Positions 1 through 9,734 of a stretch of 64,000 bases of DNA are shown piece after piece. The notes beneath the pieces were generated by a model. That model saw only the letters and a list, made by a program, of their open reading frames with translations. It was not told the DNA's origin and did no database searches. The stretch is from Cupriavidus neocaledonicus (GTDB lineage Bacteria; Pseudomonadota; Gammaproteobacteria; Burkholderiales; Burkholderiaceae), in assembly GCF_000372525.1 (NCBI RefSeq), contig NZ_AQUR01000105.1, positions 225,435-289,434 on the forward strand, written 5' to 3'. Both the position numbers and the translations under genes were made by a program. Every line of letters starts with the position of its first letter. Positions within the stretch are counted from its first letter, which is position 1.

Positions 1-3000
1 CCGCGGCAGCGCCGGCGGCTGTGGCGCGCGCTGGGCTGGCTGGCCGGCATCCTGCTGTTGCTGGTGGTGGTGCTGGCGGCCGCCGGCGTGGCGGCGCTGC
101 GCACCGAAACCGGCACGCGCCACCTGTGGACGCTGGCCACGCGGCTGTCGGCCGGCATGCTCAGCGGCCAGCTCGAAGGCGGCACCGTGGCGCACGGCCT
201 GCGTTTGCGCGACGTGGTGTTCGCCAGCGGCCAGACGCGCGTCACGGTCGACCGCGTCGACGGCAGCTGGAACCTGAACTGGCAGCCACGGCGGCTGCAT
301 GTGCAGTGGCTGCGCATTGGCAAGGCCGAAGTGCGGCTCGGGCCGTCCGAGCCCAGCACGGAACCGATGCGCAAACCCGCTTCGCTCGAATTGCCGCTGG
401 CCATCGATGTCGATGCGCTGACGCTCGAGCGCCTGGCGCTGGTGCAGGGCCCGGCGCCCACGGCCGAGCCGATGGTGTTCGGCAACCTGGCCGGCGCGCT
501 GCACAGCGACGGCCAGCGCCACCGCGTCAGCATCGACAAGCTGGAAACGCCCTACGGCAAGCTGGCCGCCAACGCGCAGCTGGGCGCCGCCGCGCCGTTC
601 GCGCTCAGCGCCGAAGCCTTGCTGGAAAGCAGCTGGCAGGACGAGGCTTTCGCTGTCAATGCCACCGCCAACGGCAATCTCGACGCCTTGCGCGCCGAGG
701 TGCAGGCCAGCGGCGAGCGCATCCACCTGCGTGCCGGCGCGGACCTGACGCCGTTCGGCAAGGTCCCGTTCACGCACCTGCTGGTCGACGGCGACCGCAT
801 CAACCCGCGCCTGTTCAGCCCGTCGGCGCCGCAGGCCAACCTGACCGTGCATGCCGAGCTGCGGCCGGTGGACGGCGCGGGGGCGGCGGCGCCCCCGGCG
901 GCCTCCGCGCCGTCCGCGGCATCGGCGCCCGCCTCCGCGCCGGCCGCGGTGCCCGTGCCGGCGCCGCTGGCGGTCGCCGGCGAGATCGAGATCCGCAACC
1001 TGGAAGCCGGCCCGCTCGACCGGCAGCGGCTGCCGGTGCATTCGGTGCGCGCCCGGGTCGAGCTGAGCGAGGCCGCGCAGACGGTGTCGGACCTGCGCGT
1101 GGCGCTGGCGGGCAAGGCCGAGATCGCCGGCAGCGGTTCGCTGCGCGGCGGCCGCGGCGGCTTCGACCTGGACGTGCGCAGGCTGGACCCGGCGGCGCTG
1201 CATGGCTCGCTGACCAGCGCCAGCCTGTCGGGCCCGGTGGTGGTCCGCATGGAGCCGGGCCGCCAGAGCGTGGCGCTGGATCTGGCGGGCGCCCAGCTCA
1301 AGATATTTGCCGACGCCAGCATGGATGCCGACACCGTGACCCTGGCCGCGCTGCGCGCGGTGGTCGGCACCGGGCTGCTGACTGCAGAAGGCAAGCTGGG
1401 GCTGAAGGACAAGCAGCCGTACAGCTTCAAGGGCAGGCTGTCGGCGTTCGATCCGTCGCGCCTGGCCAGGGTGGCCGCGGGCCGGATCAACGCGGATTTC
1501 ACCGCGACCGGCGAGCTCGCGCCGCAACTGGGCGTGGCGCTGGACTTCGCCGTGCATGAAAGCGAATACGCGGGCCTGCCGATGACCGGCGGCGGCAAGC
1601 TGCGCCTGGCGGGCGAGCGGTTGCTGCCGAGCGAGGCCGCGCTCAGCATGGCCGGCAACCAGGCCAGCCTGCGCGGCAGCTTCGGCGCGCGCGGCGACGC
1701 GCTGAAACTCGCGGTCGATGCGCCGCAACTGGAGCGCCTGAAGTTCGGCGTGGCCGGCAAGCTCAAGCTCGATGCCACCATCACCGGCACGCTGAAGAAG
1801 CCCGAGGTGGTGGCCGACTACAACGCGCAAACGCTGGAAGTGGGCCCGCACAAGGTGGCCAGCGCCAGCGGCCGCGCCGAGATCCGCGGCGGGCTGGACG
1901 GCCCGCTGTCGGTGCAGCTGGCCGCGCGCGGCTACCGTGGCCCGCACGCCAGCCTGGCCACGCTCGATGCAACCCTGAACGGCACCCAGGCCAACCACGG
2001 CTTCGACGTCAAGGCGGCCGGCAGCCTCAACCAGCGGCCCCTGCAGCTGGCGCTGGCGGGGCAGGGCGCGTGGCGGGGCAAGGACGGCTGGAACGGCACC
2101 ATCCGCACGCTCGAAGAGCGCGGCACCGTCAACCTGCGCCTGGCCGCGCCGACGCAGCTGCTGGTGGCCGATCAGCGCGTGCGCCTGGGCGCGACGCGCC
2201 TGCTGCTGGACCGCGCCACGCTGGCGATCGACAGCCTGGACTGGGACCACGGCCGCATCCGCAGCGCCGGCAGCCTCGACGGCCTGCAGGTGGGGCGCGT
2301 GCTGGAGCTGATGGAAACCATCACCGGCGAGCGCCCGCCGGTGCGTTCCGACCTGGTCATCGACGGCCGCTGGAACCTGGCGCTGGCCGAGACCGCCACC
2401 GGCTTTGCCGAGCTGCGCCGGCGCAGCGGCGATCTGTCGGTCAACGCGGGGCGGGGCTTCACCACGCTCGGCCTGGGCGAGACCAGCCTGCGCGCCGACG
2501 CCGGCGGCAACCGCATCGCGCTGCGCGGCGGCATGGTGTCGGGCCGCATCGGCAAGGTGGTGGTCGACGCCTCGGCCGGCCTGGTGCAGGAGCAGGGGCT
2601 GCAGACGGTGGGCCCGGATTCGACGCTGGGCGGCACCGTCACCGTCGACGTGCCGCGGCTGAAGTCGCTGGAAGCGCTGACCGGCCCGCAGTACGCCTTC
2701 GACGGCCGCCTGGCCGCGGCGATGCGGCTGGCGGGGACGGTGGGGGCGCCGCTGCTGACCGGCACCATCAACGGCGACAACCTTGCGGTCACGCTGTACG
2801 ACCAGGGGCTGCGCCTGACCGACGGCACCGTGCGCGTGGTGCTGGACCAGAACACGGTCGAGCTGCGGCAGGTGGAGTTCCATGGTGGCGACGGCAAGCT
2901 CACCGCCACCGGCAACATCAAGCTGGGCGAGGCCGATCCCAACCTGACCGGCCGGATCGTCGCCGACAAGCTGCAGCTGTTCGCCAGCCCGGAACGCACG

Positions 3001-4059
3001 CTGGTGGTGTCGGGCGATGCCAGCATTGCCAACGAGAACAAGCAGGTGGTGATCCGCGGCAGGTTCCGCGTCGACCGCGGCCTGTTCGACCTGCCCAAGG
3101 CCGGCGCCCCGGTGCTGGGCGACGATGTCGTGGTGATCCGGCGCAAGGACCAGCGCGCGGTCAAGACCGCGGCCACGCCGGTGCCGGAAAGCAAGCCCGC
3201 CAGCCGCTTCAGCCCGGTGATCGACCTGACCGTCGACCTGGGCAACAACTTCCGCTTCCGCGGCGCCGGCGCCGACCTGCTGCTGGCCGGGCAGATGGGC
3301 GTGAAGAGCGAGCCGCTGGCACCGATGAAGGCCACCGGCACGGTGCGCGTCACCGACGGCACCTACGAGGCCTTCGGGCGCAAGCTGGACATCGAACGCG
3401 GCATCATCAATTTCAACGGCCCGATCGACAACCCGAACATGAACATCCGCGCCATGCGCCGCAACCAGGAGGTCGAGGCCGGCGTCGAGGTCACCGGCAC
3501 GGTGCGGCTGCCGCGGGTGCGGCTGGTGTCGGAGCCCAACGTGCCCGACGAGGACAAGCTGTCGTGGCTGATGTTCGGCTACGGCGCGGAAAGCGCGGGC
3601 GCCGGCCAGCAGCGTCAGCTGAGCGGCTCGGCGCTGGGCGGCGCCGCGCTGGGGCTGATCGGCGGCAAGGCCGGCAAGGGCATCGTCTCGCATTTCGGCA
3701 TCGACGAGTTCTCGATCGGGCCCAGCACCGCGGGCCTGAACGACCAGCAGGTGGTCAGCATGGGCAAGGCCATCACCGAGCGCATGTCGGTCGGCTACGA
3801 GCAGAGCCTGACCTCGGCCTCGAACGTGGTGAAGCTGAGCTGGCAGTTCTCGCGGCGCTGGTCGCTGATTGCCAAGGGCGGTTCCATCAACGGTTTGTCG
3901 GTCTTGTTCAACCGCCGCTTCGATACCTGGGCCAACCTGTTCAGCGGGGCCCCGAATCGCGGCACCAGGAGGAGCCAGCAGGATGAAAGCCAGCCACTCG
4001 ACCCCGACAGCGCCGCGCAGGCGGCCTCGGCCGCCATCGCCGAGCCGGTGCGCCGGTGA
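1..4059 (+). CDS. tamB: Translocation and assembly module protein TamB (5' end missing)
   Basis: This is the inner-membrane-anchored periplasmic subunit of the TamA–TamB system, which helps insert outer-membrane proteins and/or moves phospholipid across the periplasm. The reading frame is open from the first base, so the true start lies before the window; 1352 codons are visible. It begins with one hydrophobic segment (about residues 8–35), followed by a very long region rich in alternating beta-strand sequence typical of the TamB family, with an Ala/Pro-rich linker near residues 295–325. The C-terminal DUF490 domain is present, including the NVPDEDKLSWLMFGY region at about residue 1180. tamA would be expected just upstream, outside the window. 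The 3' end overlaps the next gene by 77 bases. Confidence 0.93.
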   Translation, partial: PRQRRRLWRALGWLAGILLLLVVVLAAAGVAALRTETGTRHLWTLATRLSAGMLSGQLEGGTVAHGLRLRDVVFASGQTRVTVDRVDGSWNLNWQPRRLHVQWLRIGKAEVRLGPSEPSTEPMRKPASLELPLAIDVDALTLERLALVQGPAPTAEPMVFGNLAGALHSDGQRHRVSIDKLETPYGKLAANAQLGAAAPFALSAEALLESSWQDEAFAVNATANGNLDALRAEVQASGERIHLRAGADLTPFGKVPFTHLLVDGDRINPRLFSPSAPQANLTVHAELRPVDGAGAAAPPAASAPSAASAPASAPAAVPVPAPLAVAGEIEIRNLEAGPLDRQRLPVHSVRARVELSEAAQTVSDLRVALAGKAEIAGSGSLRGGRGGFDLDVRRLDPAALHGSLTSASLSGPVVVRMEPGRQSVALDLAGAQLKIFADASMDADTVTLAALRAVVGTGLLTAEGKLGLKDKQPYSFKGRLSAFDPSRLARVAAGRINADFTATGELAPQLGVALDFAVHESEYAGLPMTGGGKLRLAGERLLPSEAALSMAGNQASLRGSFGARGDALKLAVDAPQLERLKFGVAGKLKLDATITGTLKKPEVVADYNAQTLEVGPHKVASASGRAEIRGGLDGPLSVQLAARGYRGPHASLATLDATLNGTQANHGFDVKAAGSLNQRPLQLALAGQGAWRGKDGWNGTIRTLEERGTVNLRLAAPTQLLVADQRVRLGATRLLLDRATLAIDSLDWDHGRIRSAGSLDGLQVGRVLELMETITGERPPVRSDLVIDGRWNLALAETATGFAELRRRSGDLSVNAGRGFTTLGLGETSLRADAGGNRIALRGGMVSGRIGKVVVDASAGLVQEQGLQTVGPDSTLGGTVTVDVPRLKSLEALTGPQYAFDGRLAAAMRLAGTVGAPLLTGTINGDNLAVTLYDQGLRLTDGTVRVVLDQNTVELRQVEFHGGDGKLTATGNIKLGEADPNLTGRIVADKLQLFASPERTLVVSGDASIANENKQVVIRGRFRVDRGLFDLPKAGAPVLGDDVVVIRRKDQRAVKTAATPVPESKPASRFSPVIDLTVDLGNNFRFRGAGADLLLAGQMGVKSEPLAPMKATGTVRVTDGTYEAFGRKLDIERGIINFNGPIDNPNMNIRAMRRNQEVEAGVEVTGTVRLPRVRLVSEPNVPDEDKLSWLMFGYGAESAGAGQQRQLSGSALGGAALGLIGGKAGKGIVSHFGIDEFSIGPSTAGLNDQQVVSMGKAITERMSVGYEQSLTSASNVVKLSWQFSRRWSLIAKGGSINGLSVLFNRRFDTWANLFSGAPNRGTRRSQQDESQPLDPDSAAQAASAAIAEPVRR
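3967..3974 (+). promoter_or_regulatory. Ribosome binding site inside tamB for the lipoprotein gene
   Basis: AGGAGGAG lies 8 bases before the ATG at 3983, within the end of tamB. It is the main reason for choosing that start over the in-frame ATG at 4104, which has no Shine–Dalgarno sequence. Confidence 0.6.
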
Positions 4060-4651
4060 TTTCCCTTCGACCTTCGCCGCGTCGCCGCGACGCCTTGCCG
4101 CCATGGGACTGATTGCCTCGATGCTTGCGCTGTTCGGCTGCGACCAGCAGAAGGTCGATGAAGCCATGAAGAAGGCGGGCGAGACCGTCCGCAACACGTG
4201 GAACGCGATCAAGCCCGACAGCGAGCTGTTCAAGGGCATCGTGCCGGGCCAGTCGACCGAGGAAGAGCTGCGCCGCCAGGCCGGCAAGCCCGAGATCGTC
4301 TGGGAAGAGGCCGACGGCGGGCGCCGGCTGGAATACCCGCGCGGCCCCGAGGGCACCACCACGTGGATGGTCACCATCGGCGCCGACGGCAAGGTCGCGA
4401 AGATCGAGCAGGTGCTGTCGGCCGAGAATTTCGCACGCGTGCGCGCCGGCATGAGCAAAGACGATATCCGCCGCCTGCTGGGCAAGCCCAGCAGGGTGGA
4501 AGCGTTCGCGCTGAAGAAGGAAGAGGTGTGGGGCTACCGCTGGATGGAGACCTCGACCGACAAGGCCTTCTTCAACGTGCATTTCAACAGCGACGGCAGC
4601 GTCACCACCACCTCGCGCAGCGACGATCCGTCGCGGATGCAGGGCGGCTGA
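3983..4651 (+). CDS. BamE/SmpA-OmlA-like outer membrane lipoprotein
   Basis: The 222-residue product is a probable lipoprotein of unknown specific role. A hydrophobic stretch ends in LALFGC followed by Asp (Cys near residue 53), which fits a lipobox, although the residue after Cys is Asp. The mature part has two BamE-like units: GIVPGQSTEEELRRQAGKP and, about 70 residues later, RAGMSKDDIRRLLGKPSRVE, each with the 'G-x-(T/S)-x-x-(E/D)-(L/I)-x-x-x-x-GKP' pattern of SmpA/OmlA proteins. The start at 3983 is supported by a strong ribosome binding site, but it gives a 40-residue Arg/Pro-rich leader before the hydrophobic core; a start at 4104 would give a very short signal. The gene overlaps tamB, so the two are probably co-expressed and may both serve outer-membrane biogenesis. 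BamE itself is usually about 110–180 residues with one unit, so this is a paralogue rather than BamE. Confidence 0.75.
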   Translation: MKASHSTPTAPRRRPRPPSPSRCAGDFPSTFAASPRRLAAMGLIASMLALFGCDQQKVDEAMKKAGETVRNTWNAIKPDSELFKGIVPGQSTEEELRRQAGKPEIVWEEADGGRRLEYPRGPEGTTTWMVTIGADGKVAKIEQVLSAENFARVRAGMSKDDIRRLLGKPSRVEAFALKKEEVWGYRWMETSTDKAFFNVHFNSDGSVTTTSRSDDPSRMQGG

Positions 4652-4686
4652 AGCGGTTCGGCCGCCCCGGCGGCCCGCGCCAGCTG

Positions 4687-4711
4687 CCCTCTCCCGCGTG
4701 CCGGGAGAGGG
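4687..4711. repeat. Palindrome CCCTCTCCCG/CGGGAGAGGG between convergent genes
   Basis: A perfect 10-base inverted repeat with a 5-base loop lies between the convergent lipoprotein gene and metG. No T-run follows on either strand, so it is a poor classical terminator. The arm sequence reappears in the argH–ppc spacer (30544–30565), which suggests a dispersed intergenic repeat family. Confidence 0.65.
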
Positions 4712-4729
4712 ACCAGCGATACCGAACGA

Positions 4730-6802
4730 TCAGCCGATGCGCATGCCGGGCACCGCGCCGCTGTGCGGCTCCAGGATGTACAGGCCGGGCGTGGCCTTTT
4801 CATCCGCGGCCGAGGCCGCCAGCACCATGCCTTCGGAGACGCCGAACTTCATCTTGCGCGGCGCCAGGTTCGCCACCACTACGGTCAGCTTGCCCACCAG
4901 CTGCTCGGGAGTGTAGGCCGACTGGATGCCGGAGAACACGTTGCGGGTGCGGCCTTCGCCCAGGTCGAGCGTCAGCTGCAGCAGCTTGTTCGAGCCTTCC
5001 ACCTTCTGGCATTCGACGATTTTCGCCACGCGCAGGTCGATCCTGGCGAAGTCGTCGATGGTGATGGTGTCGGCGATCGGCTCGATCGCGGCGGCGCTGG
5101 TGGCCGCGGTGTTGGCCGGAGCGGCAGCCGCCTGCAGCGACTCGCGGTTGGCGGCGAGCAGCGCGTCGACCTGCTTGGCATCGACGCGCGTCATCAGGTG
5201 CTGGTAGGGCTGCACGGGGCTGGCGGCCGACAGCTGCTGGTCGATCGCGCGCCAGTCCAGCGGCGCGATGTTGAGGAAGCGTTCGACGCCGGCGGCCACG
5301 TTGGGCACCACCGGCTTGAGGTAGATGGTCAGCAGGCGGAACGCCTCCAGCGAGACCGAGCACGCCGCATGCAGCGCGGCGCGCTTGCTGTCGTCCTTGG
5401 CCAGTTCCCACGGCTTCTCGGTATCGACGAAGGCGTTGACGGCATCGGTCAGCTCCATCACCAGGCGCAGCGCCTTGCTGTACTCGCGGCTTTCATACAG
5501 GTGGGCCACCTGCGGCGCCGCCTGGCGCAACTGCTCCAGCAGCGGATGGGCCAGCGCGGCCTCGTCGACCTTGCCGTCGAAGCGCTTGACCAGGAAGCCG
5601 GCGGCGCGGCTGGCGATGTTGACGTACTTGCCGATCAGGTCGCTGTTCACGCGCGCGATGAAGTCATCGAGGTTCAGGTCGAGGTCTTCCATGCTGGCGT
5701 TGAGCTTGGCGGCGAAGTAATAGCGCAGCCACTCCGGGTTCATGCCGGTGTCGATATAGCTCTGGGCGGTGATGAAGGTGCCGCGCGACTTGCTCATCTT
5801 GGCGCCGTCGACGGTCAGGAAACCGTGGGCAAACACATTGGTCGGGTTGCGGTAGCCCGAGAAGCGCAGCATCGCCGGCCAGAACAGCGTGTGGAAGTAC
5901 AGGATGTCCTTGCCGATGAAGTGGTACTGCTCGGCGGTCGAGTGCGGGCCGACCCAGGCGTCGAAATCGATGCCGCGCTGCTGCGCCAGGTTCTTGAAGC
6001 TGGCGTAGTAGCCGATCGGCGCGTCCAGCCACACGTAGAAGTACTTGCCCGGCGCGCCCGGGATCTCGAAGCCGAAGTAGGGCGCATCGCGCGAGATATC
6101 CCAGTCGGACAGGGTCGAGGCCTCGCCCTCGGCGCCCAGCCATTCCTGCATCTTGTTGGCGGCTTCGGGCTGCGCCAGGTCGGCCACCCATTCGCGCAGG
6201 AAGCTTTCGCAGCGCGGATCGGACAGCTTGAAGAAGTAGTGGGCCGACGACTTGCGCACCGGCGTCGCCCCGGACACCACCGAGTAGGGGTTCTTCAGGT
6301 CGGTCGGCACGTAGGTGGTGCCGCACACCTCGCACGAATCGCCGTACTGGTCCTTGGCGCCGCACTTCGGGCACTCGCCCTTGATGAAGCGGTCGGGCAG
6401 GAACATGTTCTTGACCGGGTCGTAGAACTGCTCGACCTCGCGCTCGGCGATCAGGTCCTCGGCCTTCAGTGCCAGGTAGATCTTCTCGCACAGCTCGCGG
6501 TTTTCTTCGGCGTCGGTGCTGTAGTAGTTGTCGAACGACACCAGGAAGCTGTCGAAATCGCGCTTGTGCTCGGTCCAGACGCGGTCGATCAGCGCCTTGG
6601 GCGTGATGCCTTCCTTCTCGGCGCGCAGCATGACCGGGGTGCCGTGGGTGTCGTCGGCGCCGACGTAATAGACCTCGTTGCCCATCATGCGCTGGAACCG
6701 CACCCAGATATCGGTCTGGATGTACTCCACCAGGTGGCCGATATGGATCTGGCCATTGGCGTAGGGCAGGGCGGATGTGACGAGGATGCGACGTGCGGTC
6801 AT
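4730..6802 (-). CDS. metG: Methionine–tRNA ligase
   Basis: Charges tRNA-Met with methionine in the cytoplasm. The 690-residue product has the class I signature HIGH at residues 20–23, a zinc-knuckle region with CPKCG and CEVCG pairs (about residues 145–160), and the KMSKS loop in [11 protein letters not shown] (near residue 335). After an anticodon-binding helical domain and an Ala-rich linker there is a C-terminal EMAP/tRNA-binding domain (about residues 585–690, [14 protein letters not shown]), typical of the long dimeric MetG. The ATG at 6802 gives the standard start [17 protein letters not shown]. It is transcribed away from the upstream OmpA-like gene's terminator, so it probably has its own promoter in 6803–6950. 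Confidence 0.97.
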   Translation of the reverse strand: MTARRILVTSALPYANGQIHIGHLVEYIQTDIWVRFQRMMGNEVYYVGADDTHGTPVMLRAEKEGITPKALIDRVWTEHKRDFDSFLVSFDNYYSTDAEENRELCEKIYLALKAEDLIAEREVEQFYDPVKNMFLPDRFIKGECPKCGAKDQYGDSCEVCGTTYVPTDLKNPYSVVSGATPVRKSSAHYFFKLSDPRCESFLREWVADLAQPEAANKMQEWLGAEGEASTLSDWDISRDAPYFGFEIPGAPGKYFYVWLDAPIGYYASFKNLAQQRGIDFDAWVGPHSTAEQYHFIGKDILYFHTLFWPAMLRFSGYRNPTNVFAHGFLTVDGAKMSKSRGTFITAQSYIDTGMNPEWLRYYFAAKLNASMEDLDLNLDDFIARVNSDLIGKYVNIASRAAGFLVKRFDGKVDEAALAHPLLEQLRQAAPQVAHLYESREYSKALRLVMELTDAVNAFVDTEKPWELAKDDSKRAALHAACSVSLEAFRLLTIYLKPVVPNVAAGVERFLNIAPLDWRAIDQQLSAASPVQPYQHLMTRVDAKQVDALLAANRESLQAAAAPANTAATSAAAIEPIADTITIDDFARIDLRVAKIVECQKVEGSNKLLQLTLDLGEGRTRNVFSGIQSAYTPEQLVGKLTVVVANLAPRKMKFGVSEGMVLAASAADEKATPGLYILEPHSGAVPGMRIG

Positions 6803-6955
6803 AAACAGGAGCCGGTCAGGAGCGGGGAAATCGTGGGGACGGCGCCAGCCAGGACGGGCGGGCGCGTGCCGGGAAGGGGCTATTTTAACAACTGGCCGGC
6901 CGCCGCGCGGCGGTTCCGCATCGCGGAATGGGCGGGACGCCGACTGCGCACGGGC

Positions 6956-6983
6956 AAAAAAAAGCGCCGGTCAGTGCCGGCGC
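6956..6983 (-). terminator. Rho-independent terminator downstream of the OmpA-like gene
   Basis: On the reverse strand a 7-base-pair GC stem (GCGCCGG/CCGGCGC, 6-base loop) is followed directly by eight T residues. It lies about 107 bases after the stop of the OmpA-family gene and upstream of metG. Confidence 0.8.
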
Positions 6984-7089
6984 AGCTTTCCACAACGGAA
7001 AAGGAGGAGAAATCAGGTACCGCCCGGGAGGTCAGCCACCCATCGCGAGCCAGCAACGGTGGCAAGCGGCACCTGTTTCTATGACAGGG

Positions 7090-7728
7090 TCACCCTTGAA
7101 TTGGTTTCAAAAAAATTTCGACGCGGCGATTTTGTGCCCGTCCGGCCTCGGTCCCGTTGTCCGCGACCGGCTGGCTTTGGCCGCGGCCTTCGGCGCTCAG
7201 GCGGTTGCGTGCGACGCCGCGATCACCCAGGTATCCGGCCACGCTCTGGGCGCGGCGCTGCGACAGTTGCATGTTGTAGTTGGGGTTGCCGGTGCTGTCG
7301 GTATGGCCGACCACGTTGGCGCTGACGTCCTGGTGCTGGCCCAGGGTCTGCGCGACCTGGTCGAGCACCGAGCGGAACGACGGCTTGATGGTGGCGCTGT
7401 CGGTGTCGAAGGTGACCTGGCTCGGGATATTGACCTTCAGCGAGCCGTCCGGCTGCTCGGTGATCTGCGTGCCCGTGCCGGCGGTGTCCTTGTTCAGCTT
7501 GCCGCGGATTGCGTTCCAGTTGTAGCCGGTCGCGCCGCCGATGGCGCCGCCGACGGCGGCGCCCACCAGCGTGCCGGTGGTGTTGCCGCCGATCAGGTTG
7601 CCAAGCCCAGCGCCGACCGCGGCGCCGACGCCGGTACCGACCGCCGTATGCGTTTGCTGTTCGGTGGCGCAGCCAGCGGCCAGCAGCGTGGCGGCTGCGA
7701 GCGAAACGGTAACGAGCTTGATCTTCAT
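7090..7728 (-). CDS. OmpA-family outer membrane lipoprotein (YiaD-like)
   Basis: A 212-residue lipoprotein probably tethering the outer membrane to peptidoglycan. The signal peptide ends in LLAAGC (Cys at about residue 20). A Gly-rich region follows (about residues 35–80, many GxxxG, glycine-zipper style), then a C-terminal OmpA domain with the peptidoglycan-binding residues in NVVGHTDSTGNPNYNMQLSQRRAQSV and NRRVEIFL. The start at 7728 was chosen because GAAGGAG sits 6 bases upstream and the signal peptide begins there; longer upstream reading is spurious. The domain order (lipobox, glycine zipper, OmpA) matches YiaD/Pal-like proteins. No partner gene is adjacent on the same strand. Confidence 0.9.
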   Translation of the reverse strand: MKIKLVTVSLAAATLLAAGCATEQQTHTAVGTGVGAAVGAGLGNLIGGNTTGTLVGAAVGGAIGGATGYNWNAIRGKLNKDTAGTGTQITEQPDGSLKVNIPSQVTFDTDSATIKPSFRSVLDQVAQTLGQHQDVSANVVGHTDSTGNPNYNMQLSQRRAQSVAGYLGDRGVARNRLSAEGRGQSQPVADNGTEAGRAQNRRVEIFLKPIQG

Positions 7729-7879
7729 GCTTTCTCCTTCTGATGTTCCCGTAAATGTTCTTGGTACCGCGTCGCGATGGTAACGCCAAGGCAAGCGGCA
7801 GGTAACCCATTGTGCGCGTCGGCCCGGCCGGGCGCGGCACCGCTTGCGGTGTCGACCTGCCGGGCCGTCCAACCGCACT

Positions 7880-7908
7880 ACAATATGGATATGGCGGCGC
7901 GCGCACAA
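7880..7908 (-). promoter_or_regulatory. Candidate sigma-70 promoter for the OmpA-like gene
   Basis: On the reverse strand TTGTGC (7908–7903) and TATTGT (7885–7880) are 17 bases apart and would start a leader of about 145 bases. The match is moderate (3/6 and 4/6). The rest of the 336-base spacer 7729–8064 holds no gene; it includes an inverted repeat AATCCCC/GGGGATT at 7940–7964 of unknown role and the upstream region of mrp. Confidence 0.35.
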
Positions 7909-8064
7909 GTGCAAGCTTGTGAGATTTGTAATTGTCTGTAATCCCCCACCCCATAGAGGGGATTGCGCGCGGACTTCCGGCGTTCATGGCCGGTGTTGCA
8001 TACTTTGATACATTAGGCGCAAGGCCATCATGCGCCCGTTCCCACTATCCAAGCGGAGTTTGTC

Positions 8065-9153
8065 TTGAGCCTCAGCACTGAGCAGGTTACCGAAGCCCTG
8101 CGCACCGTCATCGACCCCAATACGGGCAAGGACCTGGTCTCCACCCGCTCGGCCCGCAACATCCGCGTCGATGGCGGCGAGGTATCGCTGGAGGTCGAAC
8201 TCGGCTATCCCGCCCGGAGCCAGTTCGATCCGATCCGCAAGCTGGTGGTGGCCGCGGTCCGGCAGCTGCAGGGCGTGACCAATGTCAGCGTGGCCGTGAA
8301 CATGAAGATCGTCGCCCACGCGGTGCAGCGCGGCGTCAAGCTGCTGCCGGGAGTGAAGAACGTGATCGCGGTGGCCTCGGGCAAGGGCGGCGTGGGCAAG
8401 TCGACCACGGCCGTGAACCTGGCGCTGGCGCTGGCCGCCGAAGGCGCGCGCGTGGGCATGCTCGATGCCGACATCTACGGCCCCAGCCTGCCGATGATGC
8501 TGGGCATCGACGGCCGCCCCGAATCCGCCGACGGCCAGACCATGGAGCCGCTGGAGGGCCACGGCCTGCAGGCCAACTCGATCGGCTTCCTGATCGAGCA
8601 GGACAACCCCATGGTATGGCGCGGCCCGATGGTCACGTCGGCGCTGGAGCAGCTGCTGCGCCAGACCAACTGGCGCGACCTCGATTACCTGATCGTCGAC
8701 ATGCCGCCGGGCACCGGCGACGTGCAACTGACGCTGTCGCAGAAGGTGCCGGTCACCGGCGCGGTGATCGTGACCACGCCGCAGGACATCGCGCTGCTGG
8801 ATGCCAAGAAGGGCCTGAAGATGTTCGAGAAGGTGGGCATCCCGATCCTCGGCATCGTCGAGAACATGGCGGTCTATTGCTGCCCGAACTGCGGCCATGT
8901 CGAGCATATCTTCGGCCATGGCGGCGGCGAGAAGATGTGCGCCGACTACGGCGTCGACCTGCTCGGCAGCCTGCCGCTGAACCTGAGCATCCGCGAGCAG
9001 GCCGATTCCGGCCGCCCGACCGTGGTCGCCGAGCCCGACAGCCCGGTGGCGGAGATGTACCGCGCCATCGCGCGCAAGGTGGCGATCAAGGTCGCCGACA
9101 AGGCGCGCGACATGACCAGCAAGTTCCCCAGCATCGTGGTGCAGAACACCTGA
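8065..9153 (+). CDS. apbC: Iron–sulfur cluster carrier protein ApbC/Mrp
   Basis: A P-loop ATPase of the Mrp/NBP35 family that carries Fe-S clusters to apoproteins in the cytoplasm. The 362-residue product has an N-terminal MIP18/DUF59 domain (about residues 1–90), the deviant Walker A SGKGGVGKST at residues 105–114, the DADIYGPS switch region and the cluster-binding pair in YCCPNC near residue 272. It starts with TTG at 8065 with AAGCGGAG upstream. It lies 16 bases before the DUF3305 gene at the head of the formate dehydrogenase locus, so co-transcription is likely; supplying Fe-S clusters to the many-cluster proteins downstream is a reasonable inference. Confidence 0.93.
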   Translation: MSLSTEQVTEALRTVIDPNTGKDLVSTRSARNIRVDGGEVSLEVELGYPARSQFDPIRKLVVAAVRQLQGVTNVSVAVNMKIVAHAVQRGVKLLPGVKNVIAVASGKGGVGKSTTAVNLALALAAEGARVGMLDADIYGPSLPMMLGIDGRPESADGQTMEPLEGHGLQANSIGFLIEQDNPMVWRGPMVTSALEQLLRQTNWRDLDYLIVDMPPGTGDVQLTLSQKVPVTGAVIVTTPQDIALLDAKKGLKMFEKVGIPILGIVENMAVYCCPNCGHVEHIFGHGGGEKMCADYGVDLLGSLPLNLSIREQADSGRPTVVAEPDSPVAEMYRAIARKVAIKVADKARDMTSKFPSIVVQNT

Positions 9154-9169
9154 GCGCCCGCCTGCCGCC

Positions 9170-9703
9170 ATGGACATGCAGCCCACCGCCAACCTGCCGC
9201 CGCCCGGTGCCCGCCCCGCCGTCACCATGGCCGTGGTGATGCGCAAGGTCGCGCTGGCCAGCCGCTGGCAGCCCTGGAAGTGGCAGCTCGACGCGGTCCT
9301 GCCGGACCTGGGCGAGTTCGGCACGCAGCCGGTGTGCCTGGAGCATGATGCCCATGGCGCGCGCTGGCTGTATCCCGGCTACGAGGTGGAGCTGTTCCGC
9401 GACCAGGGCGAGGGCTACTACCTGAACCTGACCTCGGTCACGCCATGCTGGTTCGTGCTGTGGCGCATGCCCGAGGATGAGGGCGACGCAGACCGGGCGC
9501 ATCCGGTGCCGGTCACCGTATCGCTGTCGTACAACGAGGCCGGCCGCTGGCTGGATGCCGGCGAGACCGTCGAGAACGTGCCGCTGGCGCCGGAGCAGCG
9601 CGACTGGCTGCAGGCCTACGTCAATGAACATTACCGGCCCGAGCCCAAGCAGCGGCGCCGGCCCGAATCGTTCAAGGCGCCGGACCAGCGCGCACGCTAC
9701 TGA
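9170..9703 (+). CDS. DUF3305-type protein of the formate dehydrogenase locus
   Basis: Unknown function. The 177-residue product resembles the DUF3305 family by its features: an early AVVMRKVALASRWQPWKWQ segment, a GxxWLYPGYEVELFRDQGEGYYLNL core and a long C-terminal run of Arg/Pro. It has no signal peptide and no membrane segment, so it is probably cytoplasmic. From general knowledge, DUF3305 and DUF3306 genes are found next to formate dehydrogenase genes in beta- and alphaproteobacteria, and the order here fits that. It may help mature or regulate the enzyme, which is inference. The family name is from recall, not from a search. Confidence 0.75.
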   Translation: MDMQPTANLPPPGARPAVTMAVVMRKVALASRWQPWKWQLDAVLPDLGEFGTQPVCLEHDAHGARWLYPGYEVELFRDQGEGYYLNLTSVTPCWFVLWRMPEDEGDADRAHPVPVTVSLSYNEAGRWLDAGETVENVPLAPEQRDWLQAYVNEHYRPEPKQRRRPESFKAPDQRARY

Positions 9704-9734
9704 TCCCTGACACCACCGAGAGGCGGCCCTGCCC

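Noticed and set aside
4763-7084. Long forward frame opposite metG
   Set aside because: Antisense shadow; the reverse strand encodes an unmistakable methionine–tRNA ligase.
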